From Celeribacter persicus (lineage in GTDB: Bacteria > Pseudomonadota > Alphaproteobacteria > Rhodobacterales > Rhodobacteraceae): DNA of 50,283 nt. Numbering within the stretch: the stretch's first letter is position 1; each line of letters begins with the position of its first letter. Below are positions 34,527 through 44,707 of the stretch, in pieces. A program made the position numbers and the translations under genes. Under the pieces are notes generated by a model. That model saw only the letters and a list, made by a program, of their open reading frames with translations. It did no database searches and was not told the origin of the DNA. The DNA lies in assembly GCF_003050785.1 (NCBI RefSeq), contig NZ_QAOH01000021.1:1-50283 (forward strand), written 5' to 3'.

Positions 34527-36104
34527 ATGACCACGACTTCCAAACAGGATCGCGTCCTGATTTTCGACACGACTTTGCGCGACGGCGAACAGTCCCCCGG
34601 CGCCACCATGAGCCATAACGAGAAACTCGAAATCGCCGCCATGCTCGACGAAATGGGCGTCGACATCATCGAAGCCGGTTTCCCCATCGCCTCCGAGGGC
34701 GATTTCGAGGCGGTCTCCGACATCGCGAAAGCGTCGAAAAACTCCGTGATCTGCGGTTTGGCGCGCGCCAATTTCAAGGATATCGACCGCTGCTGGGAGG
34801 CCGTGAAACACGCAGCCCGTCCCCGCATCCACACCTTCATCGGCACCTCGCCGCTGCACCGCGACATCACCGCGCTCACGATGGATGCGATGGCGGATCA
34901 GATCCACGAGACCGTCAGCCACGCCCGCAACCTGACGGACAACGTGCAATGGTCGCCGATGGATGCGATCCGCACCGAACACGATTATCTCTGCCGCGTC
35001 GTCGAGATCGCAATCAAGGCCGGTGCGACCACGATCAACATCCCCGACACGGTGGGCTATACCATCCCGCGCGAAAGTGCCGACATCATCCACATGCTCT
35101 TGGAACGCGTGCCGGGCGCTGACGAGGTGGTTTTCGCGACTCACTGTCACAACGATCTTGGCATGGCGACCGCCAACAGCCTCGCCGCTGTCGAAGCGGG
35201 TGCGCGTCAGATCGAATGTACGATCAACGGCCTGGGCGAGCGCGCTGGCAACACGGCTCTGGAAGAAGTGGTGATGGCGCTGAAAGTCCGTCACGACGTC
35301 ATGCCCTATGACACCGGCATCGACACCACCAAGATCATGGGTATTTCGCGCCGCGTGTCGCAGGTCTCCGGTTTCCCGGTGCAGTTCAACAAGGCAATCG
35401 TCGGCAAAAACGCCTTCGCGCACGAATCCGGCATCCACCAGGACGGCATGCTGAAGAACAAGGAAACCTTCGAGATTATGCGGCCGCAGGATGTGGGCCT
35501 GTCGGGCACGTCCCTGCCCTTGGGCAAACACTCGGGCCGCGCCGCTCTGCGCGCCAAGCTCGACGAACTGGGTTATCCGATGGCCGACAACCAACTCAAG
35601 GACGTGTTCGTCCGCTTCAAGGATCTGGCCGATCGCAAGAAGGAAGTCTTCGACGACGACCTGATCGCTTTGTTGCGTGATGCGGGTGCCGCCGAGCAGA
35701 ACGAGCGCATCAAGGTCAAGTTTCTGCGCGTGATCTGTGGCACGGAAGCACCGCAGTCCGCCGATCTGATCCTCGAAGTCGATGGCGTCGAAAAACAGGT
35801 CACCTGTCAGGGCGACGGTCCCGTGGACGCGACCTTCAAGGCGATCAAGTCGATCTTCCCGACCACCGCACGCCTGCAACTTTATCAGGTGCATGCCGTG
35901 ACCGAAGGTACCGACGCGCAGGCCACCGTTTCGGTGCGTCTCGAAGAGGATGGCAAGATCGTCACCGGTCAAAGTTCCGACACCGATACGGTCGTGGCCT
36001 CCGCCAAGGCCTATGTGAACGCGATGAACCGCCTTCTGGTGCGCCGCGAGAAATCGGCCCCGGATTCGGATGTGAAGACAGTTAAATACACCGACGCCGT
36101 CTGA
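34527..36104 (+). CDS. leuA: 2-isopropylmalate synthase
   Basis: A 525-residue enzyme that condenses acetyl-CoA with 2-oxoisovalerate, the first committed step of leucine synthesis. The catalytic TIM barrel shows FDTTLRDGEQSPGATM, the metal-binding HCHNDLGMA near 210 and INGLGERAGN near 235. The C-terminal 140 residues are the leucine-sensing regulatory domain (KVKFLRVICGTEAPQSADLI and beyond). GAGAGAG lies upstream of ATG 34527. Control is expected at two levels: feedback through the regulatory domain and attenuation through the leader peptide 88 bases upstream. A clear terminator follows the stop. Confidence 0.97.
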   Translation: MTTTSKQDRVLIFDTTLRDGEQSPGATMSHNEKLEIAAMLDEMGVDIIEAGFPIASEGDFEAVSDIAKASKNSVICGLARANFKDIDRCWEAVKHAARPRIHTFIGTSPLHRDITALTMDAMADQIHETVSHARNLTDNVQWSPMDAIRTEHDYLCRVVEIAIKAGATTINIPDTVGYTIPRESADIIHMLLERVPGADEVVFATHCHNDLGMATANSLAAVEAGARQIECTINGLGERAGNTALEEVVMALKVRHDVMPYDTGIDTTKIMGISRRVSQVSGFPVQFNKAIVGKNAFAHESGIHQDGMLKNKETFEIMRPQDVGLSGTSLPLGKHSGRAALRAKLDELGYPMADNQLKDVFVRFKDLADRKKEVFDDDLIALLRDAGAAEQNERIKVKFLRVICGTEAPQSADLILEVDGVEKQVTCQGDGPVDATFKAIKSIFPTTARLQLYQVHAVTEGTDAQATVSVRLEEDGKIVTGQSSDTDTVVASAKAYVNAMNRLLVRREKSAPDSDVKTVKYTDAV

Positions 36105-36110
36105 TCGTGA

Positions 36111-37328
<1,218 letters not shown>

Positions 37329-37374
37329 GATACTGCGCCATTCAGGGCGCGGGTTGGTTGCCTGAGAGGACATC

Positions 37375-38304
37375 TTGGCCAGAGACAGGGGCACAGCGGA
37401 TGAATACGTCCGCCCGATCCGGCGTTTGCTGATCGGGATCCTGCTGCTGTGTCTCACCGGCCTATTCATCCTCTGGCGGATCGACAGCCCGCGGGTCGAA
37501 CGACTTCGCGCGGGGCTTGTCGACAAATTCGTTCCCTCAATGGAATGGGCACTTGTGCCGGTGACGAAAACTCTCGGCATGGTCGAGAATTTCCAAAGTT
37601 ATCAACGGCTTTACGAACAAAATCAGGAGCTTCGCAACGAGTTGCGGCAAATGCAGGCCTGGAAAGAAGCCGCCCTTCAGCTCGAACAGAAGAACGCCAA
37701 ACTCCTCGATCTCAACAATGTCCGCCTCGACCCGCGCTATACCTATGTCACCGGCGTGGTGATGGCCGACAGCGGCTCGCCGTTTCGCCAATCCGTACTT
37801 CTGAACGTCGGCGCGCGCGACGGGATCGTCGACGGCTGGGCAACGATGGACGGCATCGGTCTTGTTGGACGCATTTCCGGGGTGGGCCAGAACACCGCGC
37901 GGGTGATTCTCCTGACCGACAGCAATTCGCGCCTCCCGGTGACGATCCAACCCTCCGGCCAGCGCGCGATCCTCTCGGGCGACAATTCCATCCGCCCTTC
38001 GCTCGATTTCATCGAGACGCCTGAGCTTGTGCGCCCCGGCGACCGGGTGATTTCCTCAGGCGATGGGGGCGTTTTCCCGCCGGGCATTCTGATCGGTCAG
38101 GTCGCGAAAGGCCCGGATCGCCGCTTGCGCGTGATCCTTGCCGCCGATTACGAACGGCTCGACTATCTGCGCGTACTTCGCACCCATGAAAGCGAGCGGA
38201 TCACCGACCCCGGTGGACTGATTGTCCCCGAAGACGCGACTCACCCGATGGGAGCAGAGCAGGCAGGGACAGGAACCGGGGCGCCGGAGGCCAGCGATGG
38301 TTGA
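37375..38304 (+). CDS. mreC: MreC, rod-shape-determining periplasmic scaffold
   Basis: A 309-residue bitopic membrane protein linking MreB to PBP2/RodA. A cytoplasmic N-terminus is followed by a single membrane helix (LLIGILLLCLTGLFILW, about 18-35), a coiled coil (about 70-110, YEQNQELRNELRQMQ), and two beta domains with LLNVGARDGIVDGWAT and GLVGRISGVGQ. The end is flexible and rich in G, P and E. Translation begins at a TTG (37375) with AGAGGA 4 bases upstream; no ATG fits. It overlaps the mreD start by 8 bases. Confidence 0.95.
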   Translation: MARDRGTADEYVRPIRRLLIGILLLCLTGLFILWRIDSPRVERLRAGLVDKFVPSMEWALVPVTKTLGMVENFQSYQRLYEQNQELRNELRQMQAWKEAALQLEQKNAKLLDLNNVRLDPRYTYVTGVVMADSGSPFRQSVLLNVGARDGIVDGWATMDGIGLVGRISGVGQNTARVILLTDSNSRLPVTIQPSGQRAILSGDNSIRPSLDFIETPELVRPGDRVISSGDGGVFPPGILIGQVAKGPDRRLRVILAADYERLDYLRVLRTHESERITDPGGLIVPEDATHPMGAEQAGTGTGAPEASDG

Positions 38305-38836
38305 TCCCCGCACGGTCCGAACCCTGTCCTTTCGCGTGGGCTATCTGCTCATCGCCTTCACCGCCGCGTTCTTCTACCTTCTGCCAATCCAGGTTGGCGC
38401 AGGGCATTGGCCAGGTCCCGATCTGATCCTGTCGGTGGCCTTTGCCTGGGTGCTGCGCCGCCCGGATTACGTGCCGGTGTTTCTCTTCGCCCCCGTCATG
38501 CTGATCGCCGATTTCATCTTTCTGCGCCCACCGGGGCTTTGGACCCTGCTCAGCGTTCTGGGCCTCGAATTTCTGCGCGGGCGCGAGACCACCTCCCGCG
38601 ATATGTCCTTTGCCATGGAATGGATGATGGTCGGGGGGGTGATGCTGGCCATGGGGTTGCTCTATCGTCTTGTGCTGGCGGTCTTCATGGTCGACCAGAC
38701 ATCCCTCGGCCTTGCACTCATGGCGCAGCTCTCGACCCTCCTGAGCTATCCTCTCGTCGTGCTGGTCTCGCGCTATCTGCTCGGCATGACCAAGATCAGC
38801 CCCTCCGAGGCCGATGAAATGAGATATGCGCGATGA
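38297..38836 (+). CDS. mreD: MreD, rod-shape-determining membrane protein
   Basis: A 179-residue integral membrane protein with about five hydrophobic helices (for example VGYLLIAFTAAFFYLLPIQ, FVFLFAP-like and MMVGGVMLAMGLLYRLVLAV segments). It is poorly conserved in sequence, as MreD always is; identity rests on size, topology and place between mreC and mrdA. ATG 38297 has GGAGG upstream and lies inside the mreC end; the stop overlaps the mrdA start as ATGA. Confidence 0.92.
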   Translation: MVDPRTVRTLSFRVGYLLIAFTAAFFYLLPIQVGAGHWPGPDLILSVAFAWVLRRPDYVPVFLFAPVMLIADFIFLRPPGLWTLLSVLGLEFLRGRETTSRDMSFAMEWMMVGGVMLAMGLLYRLVLAVFMVDQTSLGLALMAQLSTLLSYPLVVLVSRYLLGMTKISPSEADEMRYAR

Positions 38837-40752
38837 AACGGACCCCCACGGAAACCGCAGCCTCGACCCGCAAGATCAGCCGTCGCGCATTGTTTCTGGG
38901 CGGCTCACAAGTTGCCTTCATGGGCGTTCTGGGCCTGCGCATGCGCTATATGCAGGTCGAACAGGCCGATGAATTCCGTCTTCTGGCCGAAGAAAACCGC
39001 ATCCGCGATTTCCTTCTCCCGCCCGCACGCGGGCTGATCTACGATCGCAACGGCGCGCTTCTGGCCGAGAACGAACAGACCTTCCGCGTGGTGATCCGCA
39101 AGGAGGACGCCGCCGAACTGGACGCCGTTCTGATGAAGCTCGAAGAGCTGATCGGCATCACGCCGGAGGATCAGGCGCGCGTGCGCAAGGAGCTCAAGGA
39201 CGCCGGCCCTTCCGCCCCGGTGATCATCGCGGATCGGTTGAGTTGGGAAGATTTCTCTCTGGTTTCCGCCAACGGCCCTGCTCTTCCGGGGGTGACGCCG
39301 GAGGTCGGACTGTCGCGCTATTATCCGCTGCACGAGGATTTCGCTCATCTCGTCGGCTATGTCGGCCCGGTGTCGAGCTATGACATTTCGAAGATGGAAA
39401 CCGTCGATCCGATCTACACCATTCCGAAGTTCCAGCTCGGCAAATTCGGCGTCGAGGCCAAGCTCGAAGACGTGCTCAAAGGCAAGGCGGGGCTGCGCCG
39501 TGTCGAACAGAACGCCTATAGCCGGATCATTCGCGAATTGGACCGCAAGGAGGGCGAGTCGGGCGCGAATATCCAGCTCACCGTCGACCACAAGGTCCAG
39601 AATTTCATCCACGCGCGTTTGGGCGGGGAAAGTGCTGCCGCCGTGGTGATCGACGTGGAGACCGGCGACATCATCGCCGCCGCGTCCACCCCCGCCTTTG
39701 ATCCGAATCTCTTCGTGCGCGGGATTTCCTCGGCCGCCTACTCGGCTTTGCTGGAAAACGACCATCGCCCCCTGCCCGCGAAATCGGTTCAAGGGTCCTA
39801 TCCGCCCGGCTCCACCTTCAAGATGGTGACGGCGCTGGCCGCGCTGAACAGTGGCGCTGTAACACCGGAGGAAACCGTGCGCTGCCCCGGCTATGTCGAA
39901 GTCGGCGGGCGACGGTTCCACTGTTGGAAACGGGCGGGGCATGGCAATCTCAACCTCGTAGGCTCGCTACGCCATTCCTGCGACGTCTATTATTACGAGA
40001 TGGCCCAGCGCACGGGCATCGACAAGATCGCCGAAATGGGCCGCAAACTCGGGCTCGGACAGGAATACGACCTGCCGCTTTCGGGGATCAATTCCGGGCT
40101 GATGCCGGACAAGCAATGGAAACTCGCGAAACGCGGGGCGGAATGGGTGGTGGGCGACAGTCTCAACGCCGCCATCGGGCAAGGTTTCGTGCTGGCGACC
40201 CCCTTACAACTTGCCGTGATGACTGCACGGATCGCGACCAACCGTGAGATCGTGCCCCGCATCGTGAAATCCATCGACGGTGTCGAACAACCGGTTCAGG
40301 GCGGCGCGCCTCTCGAACTCAATGAAAACATGCTGCGCGCGGTGCGTCAGGGCATGTATGAAGTGTTGAACTCCAACCGCGGCACGGCCTTTGCCTCACG
40401 GATTGCCGACGAAACCATGCGCATGGCGGGCAAGACCGGCACCTCGCAGGTGCGCTCTACCGTGGTGAACAACAAGGAAGTGCCCTGGGAGCAGCGCGAC
40501 CACGCGCTGTTCGTCGCCTTCGCGCCCTATGACAAGCCACGCTATGCGGTCTCCGTCGTGGTTGAACATGGTGGCGGCGGTTCCTCCGTCGCAGCCCCGA
40601 TCGCACGTGATGTCATGCTGTTCTCGCTCTATGGTGCGGTGCCGCCGCTGTCGGCCTACCCGTCCTCGCAACAGAACACGATCCGGGAACGCTTCCGCAC
40701 TTTGCCGCTGATCGGCACCGAGGCAGAGCAGGTCGAGAGGAGCCAAGCGTGA
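38833..40752 (+). CDS. mrdA: Penicillin-binding protein 2 (MrdA), peptidoglycan transpeptidase
   Basis: A 639-residue class B PBP that cross-links new lateral wall together with RodA. An N-terminal membrane anchor follows a twin arginine (SRRALFLGGSQVAFMG). The dimerisation domain has ARGLIYDRNGALLAEN near residue 57. Transpeptidase motifs: SxxK as GSTFKM (serine near 327), the second motif as HSCDVYYYEM near 380, and KTG as GKTGTSQ near 533. The start overlaps mreD as ATGA and the stop overlaps rodA as GTGA. Full-length. Confidence 0.97.
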   Translation: MKRTPTETAASTRKISRRALFLGGSQVAFMGVLGLRMRYMQVEQADEFRLLAEENRIRDFLLPPARGLIYDRNGALLAENEQTFRVVIRKEDAAELDAVLMKLEELIGITPEDQARVRKELKDAGPSAPVIIADRLSWEDFSLVSANGPALPGVTPEVGLSRYYPLHEDFAHLVGYVGPVSSYDISKMETVDPIYTIPKFQLGKFGVEAKLEDVLKGKAGLRRVEQNAYSRIIRELDRKEGESGANIQLTVDHKVQNFIHARLGGESAAAVVIDVETGDIIAAASTPAFDPNLFVRGISSAAYSALLENDHRPLPAKSVQGSYPPGSTFKMVTALAALNSGAVTPEETVRCPGYVEVGGRRFHCWKRAGHGNLNLVGSLRHSCDVYYYEMAQRTGIDKIAEMGRKLGLGQEYDLPLSGINSGLMPDKQWKLAKRGAEWVVGDSLNAAIGQGFVLATPLQLAVMTARIATNREIVPRIVKSIDGVEQPVQGGAPLELNENMLRAVRQGMYEVLNSNRGTAFASRIADETMRMAGKTGTSQVRSTVVNNKEVPWEQRDHALFVAFAPYDKPRYAVSVVVEHGGGGSSVAAPIARDVMLFSLYGAVPPLSAYPSSQQNTIRERFRTLPLIGTEAEQVERSQA

Positions 40753-41897
40753 GCTACCTCGAAAGCAATCTCAAGACCATCCCGACCGGCATTTCGAAAG
40801 TGCTCTATCTCAACTGGGCGTTGGTGCTTCTGCTCTCGGCGGTGGCCTCGGTCGGCTTTCTTATGCTCTATTCCAATGCCGGCGGTTCGTTTCAACCCTG
40901 GGCGGAACCGCAGATGAAACGCTTTGCCCTCGGCATGGTCGCCATGTTCATGATCGCCATGGTGCCGATCTGGTTCTGGCGCAACATCGCAGGTGTGGCC
41001 TATATCGCCTCGTTCATCCTCTTGATTTTCGTGGAATTTTTTGGACACGTCGGAATGGGTGCTCAACGCTGGATCGACCTCGGTTTTATGAAGCTTCAGC
41101 CCTCGGAACTGATGAAGATCGCCCTTGTGATGCTGCTTGCGGCCTATTACGACTGGCTCCCTCTGGAGAAAGTCTCCCGTCCGCTCTGGGTCGCCATCCC
41201 CGTCATCCTGATCCTCGTGCCGACCTTTCTTGTGCTCAAGCAGCCCGATCTCGGCACCTCGATCCTCCTGATTGCGGGCGGAGCCATCGTGATGTTCGCT
41301 GCCGGTGTAAGCTGGTGGTATTTCGGCGCTGTGGTGGCGATCTTCGCCGGGCTGATCAGTGCCGTCTTCATGTCCCGCGGCACCTCCTGGCAGCTTCTCA
41401 AGGATTATCAGTTCCGCCGCATCGACACGTTTCTCGACCCTTCGACAGACCCCTTGGGCGCGGGCTATCATATTACGCAGGCCAAGATCGCCCTGGGCTC
41501 CGGCGGCTGGACCGGGCGGGGCTTCATGCAAGGCACGCAGTCGCGTCTCAACTTCCTGCCGGAGAAACACACCGACTTCATTTTCACCACTCTGGCGGAG
41601 GAATTCGGTTTTATCGGCGGCTTCTCCCTTCTGGCGCTTTACGCCGGGATCATCGTTTTCTGCCTGATCTCCGCGATGAACAACAAGGACCGCTTCGGCG
41701 CGCTCGTCACCATCGGCATCGCCGCGACGTTCTTTTTCTTCTTCGCGGTGAACATGTCGATGGTCATGGGACTGATGCCTGTCGTCGGCGTGCCCCTTCC
41801 GCTCGTGTCCTATGGCGGCTCGGCGATGCTAGTTCTGCTCGCCGCTTTCGGCATCGTGCAATCCGCTCATATTCACCGTCCCAGAGGGAAGCGATGA
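40749..41897 (+). CDS. rodA: RodA, SEDS peptidoglycan glycosyltransferase
   Basis: A 382-residue polytopic SEDS protein that polymerises lipid II as partner of PBP2. About ten membrane helices are visible. Family motifs include GAQRWIDLGFMKLQPSELMK near residue 100, KQPDLGTSILLIAGG near 163, the loop GLGSGGWTGRGFMQGTQS-like stretch near 250, FLPEKHTDFIFTTLAEEFGF near 270, and GVPLPLVSYGGSAM near 345. Translation starts at GTG 40749 with GAGAGGAG upstream, overlapping the mrdA stop. The stop overlaps the next gene as ATGA. Confidence 0.97.
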   Translation: MSYLESNLKTIPTGISKVLYLNWALVLLLSAVASVGFLMLYSNAGGSFQPWAEPQMKRFALGMVAMFMIAMVPIWFWRNIAGVAYIASFILLIFVEFFGHVGMGAQRWIDLGFMKLQPSELMKIALVMLLAAYYDWLPLEKVSRPLWVAIPVILILVPTFLVLKQPDLGTSILLIAGGAIVMFAAGVSWWYFGAVVAIFAGLISAVFMSRGTSWQLLKDYQFRRIDTFLDPSTDPLGAGYHITQAKIALGSGGWTGRGFMQGTQSRLNFLPEKHTDFIFTTLAEEFGFIGGFSLLALYAGIIVFCLISAMNNKDRFGALVTIGIAATFFFFFAVNMSMVMGLMPVVGVPLPLVSYGGSAMLVLLAAFGIVQSAHIHRPRGKR

Positions 41898-42826
41898 GCC
41901 TGACCATCCTGTTTTCCGCCCCGGACCGGCTCTGGCCCGCCTACGCGACCGCCCTGCCCGAAGCCCTGCGCAAGGCCGGGATCAACGCACGACTGACGCG
42001 GGAGGCCGATCCCGCCGTCGTCGATTACATCGTTTACGCCCCAAATGAGATCCTGAGCGATTTCACGCCCTTCACCCGCGCCAAAGCGGTCCTGAGCCTT
42101 TGGGCCGGGGTCGAAAAGATCGCCCCCAACACCACCCTGACCCAGCCCTTGTGCCGTATGGTGGATGCGGGTCTGGCGCTCGGGATGCGCGACTACGTGG
42201 TGGGGCATGTGATGCGATATCATCTCGGCATGGATCGCCATATCCATGGCCTCAAAGGTGTCTGGGATCAGACCACCCCGCCGCTCGCCCGCGACCGCAA
42301 GGTGACGGTTCTGGGTCTCGGCGAACTGGGGCGCACCTGCGCCATAGCGCTATCCACCCTCGGCTTCGATGTCACCGGCTGGTCACGCCGCCCCAAAGAG
42401 GTCCCCGGCATCACCTGCCTCTCCGGGCCGCAAGGATTGAAAACAGCGCTGAGCACTGCCGAGATTCTCGTCCTGCTGTTGCCCGACACAGCTCAGACAC
42501 AAGACATACTGAATACCGACAGCCTGAAACGCCTCCCCAAAGGCGCCATGCTCATTAATCCGGGGCGCGGTACGCTGATCGACGACGACGCGCTGCTCGC
42601 CGCCCTCGACAGCAGCCAGATCGGCCACGCAACCCTCGACGTGTTCCGCACCGAACCTCTGCCCGGGGACCATCCTTACTGGTTGCATCCCAAAGTCACC
42701 GTCACGCCCCACATCGCCGCCGAGACCCGCCCCGCGACCGCCTCGGAGGTGATCGCGGAAAACATCCGACGCGGCGAGACGGGCGAAGCTTTCCTGCATC
42801 TCGTGGATCGCGGCGCGGGATACTGA
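41894..42826 (+). CDS. 2-hydroxyacid dehydrogenase, GhrA-like (glyoxylate/hydroxypyruvate reductase)
   Basis: A 310-residue NAD(P)-dependent D-isomer-specific dehydrogenase. The nucleotide loop is VTVLGLGELGRTCAIALSTL near 137-155; catalytic residues are Arg near 225 (NPGRGTLIDD), Glu near 253 (FRTEPLPGDHPYW) and His near 271 (VTPHIAAE). These motifs and the length fit the GhrA branch, which reduces glyoxylate and hydroxypyruvate. ATG 41894 has AGAGGGA upstream and overlaps the rodA stop as ATGA, so it is translated with the cell-wall operon, although its known chemistry is not wall-related. Confidence 0.88.
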   Translation: MSLTILFSAPDRLWPAYATALPEALRKAGINARLTREADPAVVDYIVYAPNEILSDFTPFTRAKAVLSLWAGVEKIAPNTTLTQPLCRMVDAGLALGMRDYVVGHVMRYHLGMDRHIHGLKGVWDQTTPPLARDRKVTVLGLGELGRTCAIALSTLGFDVTGWSRRPKEVPGITCLSGPQGLKTALSTAEILVLLLPDTAQTQDILNTDSLKRLPKGAMLINPGRGTLIDDDALLAALDSSQIGHATLDVFRTEPLPGDHPYWLHPKVTVTPHIAAETRPATASEVIAENIRRGETGEAFLHLVDRGAGY

Positions 42827-42862
42827 CCCCATTCTGTCTTCATTGCAGGAAAAATATTCAGA

Positions 42863-43654
42863 TCACCGCAGGATGGGCGGCGCGTTCGGGTCCATGCCGG
42901 GCGCGGACGGTCCGTTGGTTTCCAGCGGTTCCGGCTCCGGCAGATCGAAGCGCAACCCGAAGCGCGCCAGCGACGCACAGACCGGATCGGAGGATTTAAA
43001 GAAGGCAACATCAAGCGCGCCCGCCTCGATCCCGGAAAAGATCAGCGCTTCGGAGACGAGACGAGCCAGAGACGTTTCCGAACCGGGGATCTGATCCACG
43101 AAAGCCAGAAGGTGCGAACGTACCCCATCCTCGTATTTCACCCCGGCGAGATAGCAAAACTTCGCCAGACCACCCGCAATCGCAAGCTTGGCATCCAGCG
43201 CCGTGATCAACAGTTCCGGCAGGTCGGCGGGCGGGAAAACCTCTTCCGCCTTGCCATGAGTTTCGGTTGGCGCGTTGCCGAGCGTGGCGTGCAGCCAGTC
43301 GACCGCCGCGCCGGGAAGCAGCATCTCGGAAGGCGCGACAGTGAGATTCAGCCCAAGCCCGTATCCAGAACCGGCCAGCATTTCCGCCAGAACCCGCCCC
43401 GACATCGCCACATAGGGCGCATGCCCCGCGAATTCCGCCAAACGCTGTTCGCGGTCAAAGGCCAGAACGAAACTGTTTTCCTCCACCGGAAACACCCGCG
43501 GCGAGATCGGCCCCTCACCGTCATGCTCCTCTTCGAGCAGCAGGAACCATTCGCCGTCGGCCACCCGCTCGAAAAACCGCAGACGCGCGGTGTCGTCTTC
43601 GGGTGCGGCTTGCATCAAAGCATGGGCAAGGTCGATGGGCGTCTGTTCGGTCAT
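42863..43654 (-). CDS. SseB-family protein
   Basis: A 263-residue soluble protein with the SseB N-terminal domain pattern: PIDLAHALMQAAPEDDTARL, FERVADGEWFLLLEEE, then PRVFPVEENSFVLAFDREQRL and LAGSGYGLGLNLTVAPSEML. A second similar half follows and the C-terminus is proline-rich. The family was named after a Salmonella protein but the role of these homologues is not known. ATG 43654 is 8 bases after the stop of the uracil-DNA glycosylase gene, so the two form an operon. The longer frame to 43738 would run into that gene and is rejected. Confidence 0.82.
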   Translation of the reverse strand: MTEQTPIDLAHALMQAAPEDDTARLRFFERVADGEWFLLLEEEHDGEGPISPRVFPVEENSFVLAFDREQRLAEFAGHAPYVAMSGRVLAEMLAGSGYGLGLNLTVAPSEMLLPGAAVDWLHATLGNAPTETHGKAEEVFPPADLPELLITALDAKLAIAGGLAKFCYLAGVKYEDGVRSHLLAFVDQIPGSETSLARLVSEALIFSGIEAGALDVAFFKSSDPVCASLARFGLRFDLPEPEPLETNGPSAPGMDPNAPPILR

Positions 43655-43662
43655 GGCATGTC

Positions 43663-44241
43663 TCACAACAGGTCTCGGATACGGGCGCGCAACTCCGGCA
43701 AAAGCTCGGCCTCGAACCACGGGTTTTTCCTGAGCCAAGCCGTATTGCGCCAGGACGGATGAGGCAAGGGGTAGAGACGCGGCGCATGGGCGCGCCAGTT
43801 TTGCACCGCCTCGGTCAGAGCCCCCTTGTGACCCGTGTGGTAGCGGATCGCATGCAGCCCCACGGGCAGGATCAGTTCGAGTTCCCCGAGTTCTTCCATC
43901 ACCCGGTCATGCCAAGTGTCGCGGCAAAGCGCAGGCGGCGGGATGTCCGATCCCTTCGCGTCATAACCCGGAAAACAGAACCCCATCGGCACGATGGCGA
44001 TCCGGTCGCGGTCATAGAAGACCGCCTCATCCAACCCGAGCCACGCGCGCAACCGATCTCCCGAGGGATCGGTAAAAGGCCGCCCGCTCTCATGCACCCG
44101 CGCACCGGGGGCCTGCCCCGCGATCAGGATGCGTGCGGAAGGGCGAAACCACACCACCGGGCGCGGTGCGTGATGCGTCGCGGTGGCAGCAAACCGCTCG
44201 GCACAAAGGCGGCAGGATGTGATGTCCTCGATCAGGCTCAT
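43663..44241 (-). CDS. Uracil-DNA glycosylase family protein (iron-sulfur type)
   Basis: A 192-residue member of the UDG superfamily. Motif A appears as GQAPGARVHESGRPF (42-56), and the DNA-binding loop as HPSWRN near 161. Four cysteines, Cys10, Cys13, Cys89 and Cys106, have nearly the spacing of the [4Fe-4S] ligands of family 4 enzymes (13, 16, 85, 100 in the Thermus enzyme), so a cluster is likely. The usual catalytic residues vary within this branch, and removal of uracil is not proven by sequence. First gene of the pair with the SseB-like gene, divergent from arsR. Confidence 0.85.
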   Translation of the reverse strand: MSLIEDITSCRLCAERFAATATHHAPRPVVWFRPSARILIAGQAPGARVHESGRPFTDPSGDRLRAWLGLDEAVFYDRDRIAIVPMGFCFPGYDAKGSDIPPPALCRDTWHDRVMEELGELELILPVGLHAIRYHTGHKGALTEAVQNWRAHAPRLYPLPHPSWRNTAWLRKNPWFEAELLPELRARIRDLL

Positions 44242-44277
44242 GGGATGGTTTTAGCGCGCGGAAACAGGAAAGGCCAC

Positions 44278-44306
44278 TTGACTCATTTCTACATTTTTAG
44301 AAATAT
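44278..44306 (+). promoter_or_regulatory. Promoter and palindromic operator of the arsR unit
   Basis: ATTTCTA (44285-44291) and TAGAAAT (44298-44304) are perfect 7-bp inverted arms with 6 bases between. They lie between TTGACT (44278-44283, -35-like) and AAATAT (44301-44306, -10-like) at 17-base spacing, 24 bases before the arsR ATG. This is the classic place for ArsR autorepression. Confidence 0.75.
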
Positions 44307-44329
44307 CGAATTAATGACAGGAGTCTCTC

Positions 44330-44707
44330 ATGCGTATCCTTCCTCTTGACGACATTTCTCTGGCCGAGGCGGCCAGCACCTTTGCCGCCCTCGGCTCGGA
44401 ACAACGCCTTCTGGTGCTGCGTGCGCTGGTCCGCGCGGGGCCAAAGGGGCTCACCATCGGCGAGTTGGGCGCGCGCACCGGCATCACGGGCGCAACGCTC
44501 ACCCATCACATGAAAACCTTGGCCGCAACACGGCTCGCCAAGCAGGAAAAGCACGGGCGTTCGGTGATCTGCATCGCCGCCGATTACCGCGAGTTGGATA
44601 CGCTGGTCTCAGCCCTCCTCTCCGAATGCTGTGCCGATTGCAAAGACGAGACCTGCACCCCGGACAGCCATTGCCACGGGGAAAATCATGGAGAACACCA
44701 TGACTGA
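44330..44707 (+). CDS. ArsR-family metalloid-sensing repressor with Cys/His-rich tail
   Basis: A 125-residue winged-helix repressor. The DNA-binding part is LGSEQRLLVLRALVRAGPKG, LTIGELGARTGITGATLTHH, then LAATRLAKQEKHGR. The C-terminal tail carries Cys100, Cys101, Cys104, Cys109 and Cys115 and a His cluster (HCHGENHGEHHD). The adjacent CC pair with a near third cysteine resembles ArsR proteins that sense arsenite or methylarsenite through cysteines near positions 95-102; the His run suggests an additional metal site. AGGAG lies upstream of the ATG. The stop overlaps the permease start. It probably represses its own unit through the palindrome just upstream. Confidence 0.88.
   Translation: MRILPLDDISLAEAASTFAALGSEQRLLVLRALVRAGPKGLTIGELGARTGITGATLTHHMKTLAATRLAKQEKHGRSVICIAADYRELDTLVSALLSECCADCKDETCTPDSHCHGENHGEHHD

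Noticed and set aside
34323-35972. Long minus-strand open frame opposite leuA
   Set aside because: Shadow of leuA with no domain; it also covers the leu leader.
44330-44707. This ArsR protein as the SqrR regulator of sqr
   Set aside because: It lacks the cysteine near position 41 expected for SqrR/BigR and its own operator differs from the ATTC-N8-GAAT motif.
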